DNA of 64,000 bases. It comes from Ursus arctos (taxonomy: Eukaryota; Chordata; Mammalia; Carnivora; Ursidae). Positions within the stretch are counted from its first letter, which is position 1; every line of letters begins with the position of its first letter. The stretch lies in contig NW_026622786.1 of assembly GCF_023065955.2 (NCBI RefSeq), positions 43,014,938 through 43,078,937 of the forward strand, in the 5' to 3' direction. The notes under the pieces are model-generated. The model was not told where the DNA came from, made no database searches, and saw nothing but the letters and a program-made list of their open reading frames with translations. Shown one piece after another: positions 54,709 to 64,000 of this stretch. The translations under genes and the position numbers were made by a program.

Positions 54709-57700
54709 CTGCATCAGACAGAAAGGTAAGCTCAGACCGGAGGATGTGACATATCCAGAAATGTCAAGCAATAAAGGGAAGGCATTTGCTTTATTACTGT
54801 CAGCATCACAGACAGGGTTAACAATCCCATAACCTCTGACCAAGGTATCTTTCATTTGATGAAAAAGCCCTACAAATTTAACATGATAAAAGATAAATCA
54901 GAGCTCTTGAAAAAACCATTAAGTCTTAAGTGTTAATTTCCTTAGTGAAATCTTCACTCTCGATCACCTTGTTATATATGAATCATGGCATTAAAGTGAG
55001 AAAGCACTGCTTTCAGACATTGAGGGCTCAGCTTTATGTCTCTTAGCCCAGGTCAGGTCCTCAAACTTCCAGTAAAATCAACCAATTTGTAAGAGCCTAT
55101 TTAGGAGATCTAAAAAGGGGAAAGGAAGGTTGGGGAGGGGGGATATCTGAACAAATAAAAAATGAAGACATATTTCACAGGGATCTCATTGACTTTTAGA
55201 AATACTTTGAACAACAGCCATGGTCACTGGGGTGCTGTAATGACATGCCCCATTATAAAATGTAACACTAAGTAAACGTAGGAGTGGAAATTTAACAATT
55301 GAACATTTAATGGCTGCAATTATGGCAAAAGAATAATGAACCTATTAGACAGGAGAACTGGCAATTACTCTACAGCTTATTGGAATACAGCTGTGAAAAA
55401 GTAATACAGCAGCATACTTAAGAATGGTTATTAAAAGAGGATAATGCATTCTGTTTACACTGACAGAAGCAATTTTTCTTTTGAAATGAAATGGGGCTTT
55501 TTGGCGATCAGACATATGAACTCAGATATGATGAATCCCACTATTTAAAGGTAATGCATTTTCAGATATGCCTCTCTAGCTATAAATGATGCCTCTACTA
55601 AGATCATAAGGGTAAGACTTTTTTGGTGGAAGAAATGGAAGAAGATGTCAAAAATGGACTTATAAACACTAAATAAATCACCTGGAGAAAAGTGGGCTAA
55701 ATTTTAAATGATCCAAATAGCCTCAATAAATGAAACAACTACAAGTTCAAAGATGAGGGTTGTCAGGAGAAGGTGTTCGGAACAATTACATGATCTATGA
55801 AATCATCATTTTGGTGTCCAGGAGTGATGGATGGGTCCCATTAAATTTTCAAATGTATACACTTCTAAGTACAATTTATATGGCCTTTTCCATTTTCAGC
55901 TATACCCTTCCAGTCGTAGTTATCAGAACTCTGGGAGTCAGCCAAACAACAGGCCGGCTGAAAACAACAATCTAGACAAAGGGTCAGGCGCTGAAGTGCA
56001 CTTGAAGTGTAGGAAAAACGTCCTACCTAAGTGCATTTGACAACGGAGAAAGGGCTTGGTGCCTTCCAGACCCAGACACCTGCTGGAGACCAGTTTTGAA
56101 GAAGATACATTCTTGTAATGAGGTGTCATTTATGGCCATTTTCAAGGTATATTTGGAGGAATGCGAGACAGAAGTCTCAACTTTACAGAATGCTGGATCT
56201 TGCAGAGATCTTTGGAGGAAGTCCTTTGATCTATCCGTCCGCTAGCTGGCAGGACCATATTTAAGCCATCTAACACAGACAGAGAGAATCTTCATTTTGT
56301 CTTTCACTGAGGAAGACTCGCTCGGTGTTTATGATAATGAGAACAGTTGCCTATCTTCCTTTCTGCGGGGAAAGTCTGCTTGAAACTCAAGCTCAGATCC
56401 CTTTTCCTATTACTCTCCATAATTGTATAGGACAGGATTAAAGCAAGGTGACCAGGTCTTGAACCTCCACTTCCCTGGAAAACTATGGTGTACAGATGGC
56501 CCACCCACTTCATCGGCATTTTGCAACAATCTGGTCACACCCCTGGAGCTTCATGCCACTTGTGCTTGGTATGCCTGCAATAACATGCTTATGTTTTTAA
56601 TGGTGTAACGTGTCTGGTCTAGGACCATTTTGATGTCTGACACATGTAAAAAGAACAAAGTAAATTATCTTTTGACCCAGAAGGAAGTTGCTCAGGGCAG
56701 GGAATGAATGTGAAGTTATAAAACAACAAGATATTTTTTACAGTTTCAGGGTCACTAGCCTGGTTTTGGGATCTAATGGAATCTGTAGACAATCATCCCA
56801 GAAGAATGAACATGCATACTAGTTTTGGACAGAATTTCAAGGCTAAAAACTAGTGGGATGTTTACAGTACAAAAGAAGTGGCCAGTATCAACGTCCCCAG
56901 ATAAAGCTTATGCAACTGCCAGCTCTCAAATATTTGATTTAACGAACATGATAGTGGTGAAATTAAGTCCATATAATTTCAAAAAATGGTTATAGCTAAA
57001 TGGTTTTCTTAGCCTTCTTACCAAGTCAGATTCTAACCGGTTTGGATTTCACCTTCCCTTCCTTCCATGTTCTGGTAGAGGAGCGATGGAGAACAAACGC
57101 CTAGGGTATGGGCAAGAGGATTTTAGATGGCCAGTTCCTGAGTAATGAACATCGATTGTTAGCTTTCAGAGAGGAAAGAGATGGAAGATTAGAAGACGGT
57201 TTTGCCCACATCCTCCCACCAACTCTAGCCTCACCTCTGAACCAAACTTCTCCCCATCCAAGTTCAAGATGACAGAAAGGAATAAGAACCTCTTGCCTCC
57301 TAGGGGCCAATAAAAATGGGCTGAAAAGGACTGGCCCTTAGTAGAATTTCTACAGTGAATTTCGGTGCCTCACCTGCTGTGCTCAGTTCAGTAGCTGCCC
57401 TCTTCTGCCCATACCCCTTGTCTCTTCATTCAGGTTTCTCCTTGGATTTTGGGTCTGGTCTCAAAATCAAAATCACCCTTACCCTGTTCACTTTCTGACT
57501 TGATTTACTCTTAGATTTTGTTCCCTTGAGACAGTTGTTAGTGTTCCCTTGAGTGAGCTCACCTTTTTGGTAAGCAGCTGCCCAACTAATCTCCACCTCC
57601 CAGACTCTGAACCCCAGAGGGAGGCTCGGACAGTGGTCCTGATCTTGTGATTCTTGAAACTGCTCTGCTATCTCTGAGTACAGACAAAGGAAGAAAAGGA

Positions 57701-57823
57701 AAGACTGTGATTATTAAGGTGAGGTATGAGGTAGAGGAGAAAGGGTGGGGACTTGGTTGGCATGTGTCCAAAATGTCCTCAACTTGAAACTTTTGGCTTC
57801 TCTAATCCAATCACACAGGTTAG
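54709..57823. other. single-copy block, possible conserved non-coding DNA
   Basis: No repeat consensus over 3 kb. 55260-55560 is TAAT-rich ('catttaatggctgcaattat', 'ggcaattactctacagctta') and looks like regulatory DNA. Frames at 55760-56129 and 56304-56608 have no recognisable content. Confidence 0.28.
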
Positions 57824-57835
57824 AAAGAGGGCATC

Positions 57836-58043
57836 TTTTTTTTTTTTTTTTTAAGATTTATTTATTTGAGAGGAGAGAGAGAGCGCACAGGGGAAGGGAT
57901 AGATGGAGAGGGAGAGAGAGTCTCAAGCAGACTCCCTGCTGAGCATGGGGCCTGATCTTAGCTTGATCCCAGGACCCTGAGATCCCAACCTGAGCTGAAA
58001 TCACGAGTTGGACACTTAACTGACTGAGCCACCCAGGCACCCC
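57836..58043 (-). mobile_element. Can-SINE (older type)
   Basis: T tail, 'gatttatttatttgagagga', 'tgatcccaggaccctgagat' and 'gagccacccaggcacccc'. Duplication 'aagagggcatc' (57825-57835 and 58044-58054). Confidence 0.94.
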
Positions 58044-58054
58044 AAGAGGGCATC

Positions 58055-58864
58055 CTTTTTTACAATTTTAGGCTTGTGCACCATTTCAGATCACAGTGTG
58101 TATTGTGCAATAAAATAATTCTTTAAAAATATCATAATTATGAATTGTGTGTGTATTAGAATTGTCAATTTATTAAATGAAAACATTTACTATGTAATCC
58201 TGATTTGTTATTTCTTTATTTTTATATAGTTGGAGCCTCAAAAAAAAAAGAAAGAAATTAAAAACTATTCCAGATCTCTATCTATTTCTGAAATATCCCA
58301 GACTTCTATCTATTTCTGAGTAGCCCTGGGGAAAGGAAAGAGAAGATAAGGAAAGGGAAAGAAAAATGGGAAAAAAGGAAAAAAGAGAATACAGGGCTTT
58401 AGTCTGTACAGAGATTTAGTCTGCCTTTTCACATAATCCCGTGTTATCCTTTATCTCTCCCCATGAAAATGGAAATGCTCCCTTCCCTGGTGCTCTCTAT
58501 TGCCTGATTGTGTGCTGATGAATATATGCAAATTAAAATATGCAGAGGACACGATGTCGCTTCTTTGAGAATATCCTAGATGGTTTATTAGATGTTAAAA
58601 TAGGAAATGCCAAAATTCGCTGATTCTGTGATTTCACATGGTAGGGGCACCATAAATATTGGTTATAATAAATTCGAGTGAGTGAGTTTTGGTGCATTTT
58701 CAAGTTCCTCTCCAAATATCCATAGCAAATCAATTAATAGCTCTACTTACAGATATTCCCAAGGATCGTTTGGGTACTGAATTGGCCTCCATGCACTCAT
58801 GAATTATCTGGTCAACCGTTTACATTGTATGCACGAAAGAAATGTTTGACTCTTTCAAAGACCT
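58055..58864. other. AT-rich DNA, nothing recognised
   Basis: 58255-58320 contains an imperfect local repeat of 'agatctctatctatttctga' and 'agacttctatctatttctga'. No gene evidence. Confidence 0.4.
58259..58320 (+). repeat. imperfect ~35-bp tandem duplication
   Basis: 'ttccagatctctatctattt' near 58269 and 'tcccagacttctatctattt' near 58297 are adjacent diverged copies, each followed by 'ctga'. Confidence 0.75.
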
Positions 58865-59020
58865 GAAATTTTAGCCCCAGCCCCACCTTTAACTAGCTGT
58901 GTGGTCTTCAGTCTGCCACTTTACCCTTCTGAGCTCTGTTTCCTTCTCTGCAAATAAAGGCATTGAATTGTGACAGCATGAGAGATGTTTTCCGGATGTA
59001 AATGCTTGTGATTCTGTGAT
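58865..59020 (+). mobile_element. MIR relic
   Basis: 'actagctgtgtggtcttcag' and 'gagctctgtttccttctctg' with 'aaataaaggcattgaat' follow sense MIR. Confidence 0.65.
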
Positions 59021-60129
59021 GTTAATTATTGTTCACTATGGTGCTCTTTATGCGCTAAGACACAAAAACTCAATCCTACATATTTTGTTGTCTGCATACA
59101 CTATACCAGTATTTCTAAAGCAAATTAATATTTCTATCCATGCATACAACTGGAGCCCTTGTTTTTCTGAATACATCAACAGCTTATTTTCACTTGGCAT
59201 GTCAATACAGAGGTAATAGGAACTTGGTCTGAGGGACGATTGAAGAAGTAAGGCTTGTGATTATTAAGGACTTTATGCAAATTTCTCAACAGAGCACAGT
59301 CCCTTCCTAGATTGCCATGATGAGATTTTAAAAAGTCTGACGCCAGCCCTAGCCTGCCTCTGGAGATTATGATTACATGTTTAGACACATTTTATCATCT
59401 CACAGTGGGAGCTGGTCGAACGCACCAACCAACTGTGCTTTCTTGCACTAGAATTTTCAGCCATGCAGTGATGACACAACCTGTTTGCTTTAGGACGTGC
59501 ATTTAGCTGATTAGAAAATACAGAAATAAAGCTGAAGTCTGGCAAACAAGGAGCTCTGAAAGGTGATTAATAAGAAAGAGGAAATTATGCAGCAGCAACA
59601 TATCTTTATGAATGTGTACTCCCCGTAGCTAATATCTGAGCCAAATATTTTGGATTTTGAATTGGCTCATAAATGCAGCTATCAACAGAGCTAGAGTAGC
59701 ACAATTCTTAGAGAATGCATGTATTACTTAAAGAAAAAACATAGCTCTTTCTCATGAAGTAGTGAAGCTTGGTTAATTATTGACAGAAAAACTAAAAAAA
59801 CAGCAAGGGGACATATTCAGAAGAAACCGCTCCGGCTCATGCCACTCTGGGTAAAGTGCGTTTTACACATAGAAGAGAAGCATAGTAACCTGCTTTGAAG
59901 GCATGCAACATGATCTTTTCAATATTTTCTCTGCTGGCGTTCAATGTTCATGGTGAAGAAAGTCGCTGTTTACAACCAATGTACCCTCTCTTGGCTGTCT
60001 TCATCTTTAGCAGACTTTGAGAAAAGATCCGATTTCTTTTACAAATGCAATACAAAAATTCCTGCAGTAGGAATAGCTCTACCCTCTCAAATCTAACAAA
60101 CTGATGCAAGGCCTTTATTTTTTTTTTTC
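59021..60129. other. single-copy block, possible conserved non-coding DNA
   Basis: No repeat consensus. 59430-59700 ('cattagctgattag'-like, 'ggtgattaataagaaagagg', 'ggaaattatgcagcagcaac') is motif-rich and repeat-free. No credible exon. Confidence 0.28.
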
Positions 60130-60370
60130 TCATTTACTCTCCCTATAGCATATCATTGCATATATCACTGCTGGTGTATTAATAATATTTAATGATAATT
60201 ATGTTAGCAACATTAATAAAGCATTTTAATTCTTTCCCAATTAAATCAATTCCCTTGTGAGAAAAAGAAATCATTAGTAATTCCACATTGACTCACAAAA
60301 TTTTCCAATTATTTTAATGTTGAATTTTCAGACTTCCACAGAGATGTGGTAAACAAACAAGGCCTTTGCA
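60130..60370. promoter_or_regulatory. candidate conserved non-coding element, TAAT-rich
   Basis: About 240 bp dense in homeodomain-type cores: 'attaataatatttaatgata', 'caacattaataaagcatttt', 'cccaattaaatcaattccct', 'atcattagtaattccac'. No repeat consensus fits. Function is inferred from motif density only. Confidence 0.22.
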
Positions 60371-61199
60371 TGTGATAATTCAAACCCTTTCACTTTGGCT
60401 TCTACATGTGGCATTGGAAGAGCAAGCTGGGAGGTGTTTGAAGGGGATGGGGATTTGCACCTTCATTTGTCAATTTCAACAAGAAGCTTCTTCAGTAATA
60501 CACCAGGGTGGGCTGGGATTGTATCTTTTCCCTTGGTTTCTTTTCTAACATTTAATGAATCATGTTCCTCTTTTACTGTTTTCCTTTGTCTTAATATATA
60601 ACACAGGCTTTGGTGTTTATAAGGACACTGCTCATTAAATAAAGCCCTAAATCTAGTTGGATTAATGCAGTCAATGTTTCCTTCTTACTCATGGAACAGT
60701 CCGATGAGGGTCATGGGGCAATCCTGCTGGCTCTTAGCCAAACTATGTCTTGGGGACCACAATATTTCCAACTTGCAAGTCAGGAATCCCAAAATCCTTT
60801 GCTTTTAGGCTACTGGCTGGAAGAGAGAGTGTGTGTGAAGAAAAGGTATCCTCTTATTTGCCTCAGATTAGAAAGTATGCAGATTTCCTTTAATTTTCTG
60901 CCAGCAGGAATTAGTCAAATGACCCCATCTAGTTATAGGAGAGCAGAGAAATACAGTGAATCAGCAATGATATTTTGTGAGTACCAGCAGTCGCAGTCAT
61001 ATCTTTAAAAAATATATGATTATTTCTATTGGGAAGGAGGAAAAGCAAAATGGGTAGCTAAACAAAACAAAGAAACTGTCTTTTCTCCCAAGAGCGTAGA
61101 GGGCTTTTGGATGAATAAAATCTAGACACTCGATAATATCAGTAATTCTGGCATTAATAATGCTGGGTATTTCCACTTTGGAAAACACTTTTACAATAC
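60371..61199. other. single-copy DNA, nothing recognised
   Basis: The frame at 60691-61008 was checked and has no recognisable domain or splice borders. Confidence 0.4.
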
Positions 61200-61265
61200 T
61201 GGATACTCAGAAACATGGACAGTTTCTGACATACAACAGTTGCTCAATAAATATTTGCTGGATCC
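61200..61265 (+). mobile_element. L2/MIR 3'-end trace
   Basis: 'acatacaacagttgctcaat' and 'aaatatttgctggatcc' match the common terminal phrase 'gtaggtgctcaataaatatttg'. Confidence 0.55.
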
Positions 61266-62474
61266 ATGAACGCCAGTCAGTTCAATTCAAGTCTTTAATG
61301 GCCTTGCATCCCATCACTGGCTGGCTGATGAGGCCACTGGTAAACGTAACTCCGGTTACAAACTCCTTAGCCACAATTTATAAAGACCATCAGGCAACAA
61401 ATGAGCAGAGTTGCCCTCTTTCTTCTTTGGCTCTGCCCAGCCAGCTAGTGAATGTGGAACTGCTCTGGATCTGTTCTCTAGGGAGAAGAAGAAGACATAT
61501 AGTTGTAGCCTTCATTCTCCTTTTTTCCCCCTTAAATAGTTAGCTTTTCTCATTCTGAGTAGGGTAAATTCTAATTGCTGTTATAGGTAAACCCCACTGA
61601 AGTTTATTCCTTACTCATGGCATCCAGTGCAGGTCCTCCTGGTCAGGTAGGCTCTTTTGCAAGTTATGTTATAGTGACTAAGGCTCCTTCCATCTTGAGG
61701 CTCCACGGCTCTCTGCTTCTGTCTCTCAGGATACGCTGGAGGGTCTTCTCCATTCAAATTAGCTGCAAGGAGAATGCACCGCGGATCTTACCTGGAAGGT
61801 TTTTATGGCAGTGTTTTTCTTTTCTTTCTTTCTTTTTTTTTAATAGGCCTGGAAGTTTTGCACGTGATTTCCACCTATATTCCACAAATTGAAACTCAGC
61901 ACTATGACCTATGACCAAAGGGGACTGGGAAATGTTTTTAAGTTATCTTTTTGAGAGGAGAAAAACAGGCAATCTCTATCACAATAGTCAACACAGATTA
62001 AACAGACACAGTGTTCATAAGTTAGATATGAATTCCCAGGAAACACGAGATACCTATGTTAACAGGACTTAAAAATTTGACTCAGACGACACACAGATAT
62101 ATATTTTATCTGTTAGCTAGTCACTCTTTTTCACAAACTGCCATCCACTGGGTAATGGAAAAAGAAAAGAAACTAGACTTTAGCTTAATCCCATGCTACA
62201 ATACCACAGAAGCCTTCTTATCTCATGTTCTTATTATCAGTATTTGGTTACTAGAGAAAGCTTAGTAAGGCAGCAAATCATAAAAATAGATTCATGAATA
62301 CATTAAGGATTTTCACTTAAACATATAAATGCACATTGTTTTGCCTAGCTCATCCTATAAATGCAGACTTTCATCCGTGTGGGGAGGTATTGATTAAAGC
62401 ACACCTTAACTTTCTTACGTAAACAACCTCCACTATGTGTTTTCTATAATGCTCAGTTTCAATTGTCTTAAAAA
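61266..62474. other. single-copy DNA, nothing recognised
   Basis: T-run at 61832-61839 region. No gene or repeat recognised. Confidence 0.4.
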
Positions 62475-62486
62475 GGAGCAAATTTT

Positions 62487-62688
62487 TTGGGGCGCCTTGG
62501 TAGCGCAGTCGTTAAAGCGTCTGCCTTCGGCTCAGGGCGTGATCCCGGCGTACTGGGATCGAGTCCCACATCGGGCTCCTCCGCTATGAGCCTGCTTCTT
62601 CCTCTCCCACTCCCCCTGCTGTGTTCCTCTCTCGCTGGCTGTCTCTCTGTCACATAAATAAATAAAATCTTTAAAAAAAAAAAAAAAG
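62487..62688 (+). mobile_element. Can-SINE (young, bear-type)
   Basis: 'ggcgccttggtagcgcagtc', 'gcgtgatcccggcgtactgg', 'tcctccgctatgagcctgct' and an A tail. Perfect duplication 'ggagcaaatttt' (62475-62486 and 62689-62700). It forms an inverted pair with the SINE at 63115. Confidence 0.95.
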
Positions 62689-62700
62689 GGAGCAAATTTT

Positions 62701-63106
62701 CAACTCCTTCTGTTTTTTCAGTTGTCTCTCCCATACCTAATTTGATCATCGTTTTTTAAAATGACCAAGCCTTACCAAGATTTTCCCAGATATTCATATT
62801 CATTTCTTTCTCTTATGGTGAAACACATCAAACAGATCAAAATATGTATCTATAGTTAAAAAATAGGTCTACCACTCAGCTTTAGAAATTGAATATTACT
62901 ATGCACTTGGAGAAGCCCTACTGTATTCCCCTCCCTGACGCACTACTCACTCTTCCTTTCCTTCTGAGGTAAACCCTATCTTGAATTTTAACCATTTCCT
63001 TTGCTTCTCACACAGTTTTGCTAGATGTGTATATATTCCTGGAAATATATGTAGTTTTACTTTGTTATTTTTGTACTTTAGATACAGGTAATAATACAGA
63101 ATACCA
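62701..63106. other. single-copy spacer between inverted SINEs
   Basis: 62800-63060 ('aaacacatcaaacagatcaa', 'accctatcttgaattttaac', 'gatgtgtatatattcctgga') may be old L1 of the 3' type but is too weak to call. Confidence 0.35.
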
Positions 63107-63114
63107 AGGACTGA

Positions 63115-63314
63115 TTTTTTTTTTTTTAAAGATTTTATTTATTTATTTGACAGAGAGAAACAGCCAGCGAGAGAGGGAACACAAGCAGGGGGAGTGGGAG
63201 AAGAAGAAGCAGGCTCTTAGTGGAAGAGCCTGATGTGGGGCTCGAACCCAGAACACTGGGATCACGCCCTGAGCCGAAGGCAGTTGCTTAACCACTGCGC
63301 TACCCAGGCGCCCC
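63115..63314 (-). mobile_element. Can-SINE (young, bear-type)
   Basis: T tail, 'cagccagcgagagagggaac', 'gggatcacgccctgagccga' and 'gctacccaggcgcccc'. Duplication 'aggactga' (63107-63114 and 63315-63322). Confidence 0.94.
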
Positions 63315-63387
63315 AGGACTGACTTTTTTTTCAATCAAAGTTATTCTTTTGAAAACCATCCATGTTAATGTATAGTTCCGTTCACTC

Positions 63388-64000
63388 ATTTTTTAAATTG
63401 AGATACAGTTGACGTATAACATTGGGCACAGTTAAGGTGTACGACGCATTGATCTCATACATTTACACTGCAATATGATCACCGCGGTGGTGCTAGCTGT
63501 CACCTCAATCATGTCACATAGTGATCATTTCTTCCAGTGTCAGAAACAGTCAAGATCGAGTCTCTTAGGAGATTTAATGCTTGTAATACAGTTTCGTTGT
63601 CTATAATCACTGTACTGTGTGTTAGGTCTCCAGGACTCACTTATCCACTCGTTGCAAATACGCACCCTTAAACAACATCTCTCCCATTTACCCTCCTCCC
63701 AGCCCCTGGTAACCACCATTTCACTCTCTGCTTTTATGAATTTGGTTTTTTTAGATTCCACGTGTAAGAGAAATCCTACAGTATTTGTCTTTCCCTGTCT
63801 GACTTATCTCACTTAGCTTCGTGCTCACTCACTCAACTGCTGTGTAGGACACCACAGTTTGGATATGTCACAGTTTACCCATTCTAGTGTTGTTAGAGAG
63901 TGGGTTGTTTCTAGGTCTTGCTACTGTGAAAATTCTTGTACATGTCTCCTCGGCTGTATCTGGGAGTGGAAATACTGGCGTAGGTAATGGACATGTTCAA
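63388..64000 (-). mobile_element. old L1, 3' end, running off the window
   Basis: 'taaattgagatacagttgac', 'ccctggtaaccaccatttca', 'tttggttttttta'-type poly-T, 'tgacttatctcacttagctt' and 'gctactgtgaaaattcttgt' are antisense L1 3' UTR to ORF2. It continues beyond position 64000. Confidence 0.88.

Noticed and set aside
54493..54855. 120-residue minus-strand frame
   Set aside because: It ends in the poly(A) tail of a SINE read backwards (Phe run) and mixes two unrelated segments. Only a 51-bp exon-like piece within it is kept as a weak candidate.
60691..61008. 105-residue plus-strand frame
   Set aside because: Reasonable composition but no recognisable domain, acceptor or donor.
1..64000. CRISPR arrays, operons, defence systems, rRNA, snRNA or other small-RNA genes
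   Set aside because: No regularly spaced repeats with unique spacers, no prokaryotic gene organisation, and no U6, 7SK, Y RNA or 5S consensus. The repeat content is mammalian.

Overview
The window looks like nuclear DNA from a caniform carnivore, most likely a bear or a close relative. The main clue is 18 tRNA-Lys-derived carnivore SINEs (Can-SINE/SINEC). Seven belong to a young type with a 'gcgtgatcccggcgt' core and a TCT-rich 3' half, which I associate with bears and giant panda. L1 3' ends of a carnivore type are also present. The older layer is typical of any placental genome: L2, MIR, MER5, MaLR (MLT1-type) LTRs and decayed L1. There are no bacterial-style gene arrays, CRISPR arrays, operons or rRNA genes. 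Almost every open reading frame is short and falls in a repeat or in non-coding DNA. I read the window as intronic or intergenic DNA of a gene-poor region.

Layout: 1-3.4 kb is mostly single-copy with old repeat relics. At 3470-3635 there is one good candidate internal coding exon (166 bp, open frame, splice-like borders); its protein is not recognised. From 3.8 to 7 kb lie stacked insertions: two young SINEs, an MLT1 LTR that landed in an old L1 and was itself hit by a SINE with an expanded AAAG tail, an L2 piece, and an LTR-like element with a 26-unit AT tract. From 7 to 14.4 kb is largely single-copy, with a MER5 relic, a small CpG-dense patch near 10 kb and a MaLR LTR nested in an MLT1 LTR. 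From 14.4 to 17.5 kb is a dense nest: two L2 segments carrying three L1 3' ends and three SINEs, including what looks like an L1 3' transduction that ended at a SINE poly(A) tail.

From 17.5 to 40 kb single-copy DNA alternates with MIR and L2 relics and scattered SINEs. From 40.8 to 41.9 kb is a carnivore L1 with a 5' inversion (twin priming), framed by a 14-bp target-site duplication. From 42.5 to 52 kb is old L1 in both orientations, including a long decayed ORF2 (49.4-51.2 kb) that holds a two-SINE composite; the first SINE keeps a recognisable tRNA-Lys fold. From 52 to 62.4 kb is mainly single-copy, AT-rich DNA with several TAAT-rich blocks that could be conserved regulatory elements. The last 1.6 kb has two young SINEs in inverted orientation and an old L1 running off the end.

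Nothing here forms a pathway or a new multi-gene system. The main interest is the insertion history (transduction, twin priming, nested LTRs), the candidate exon, and a few non-repeat blocks worth testing for conservation. Repeat family names rest on recognised consensus features; no database search was run.
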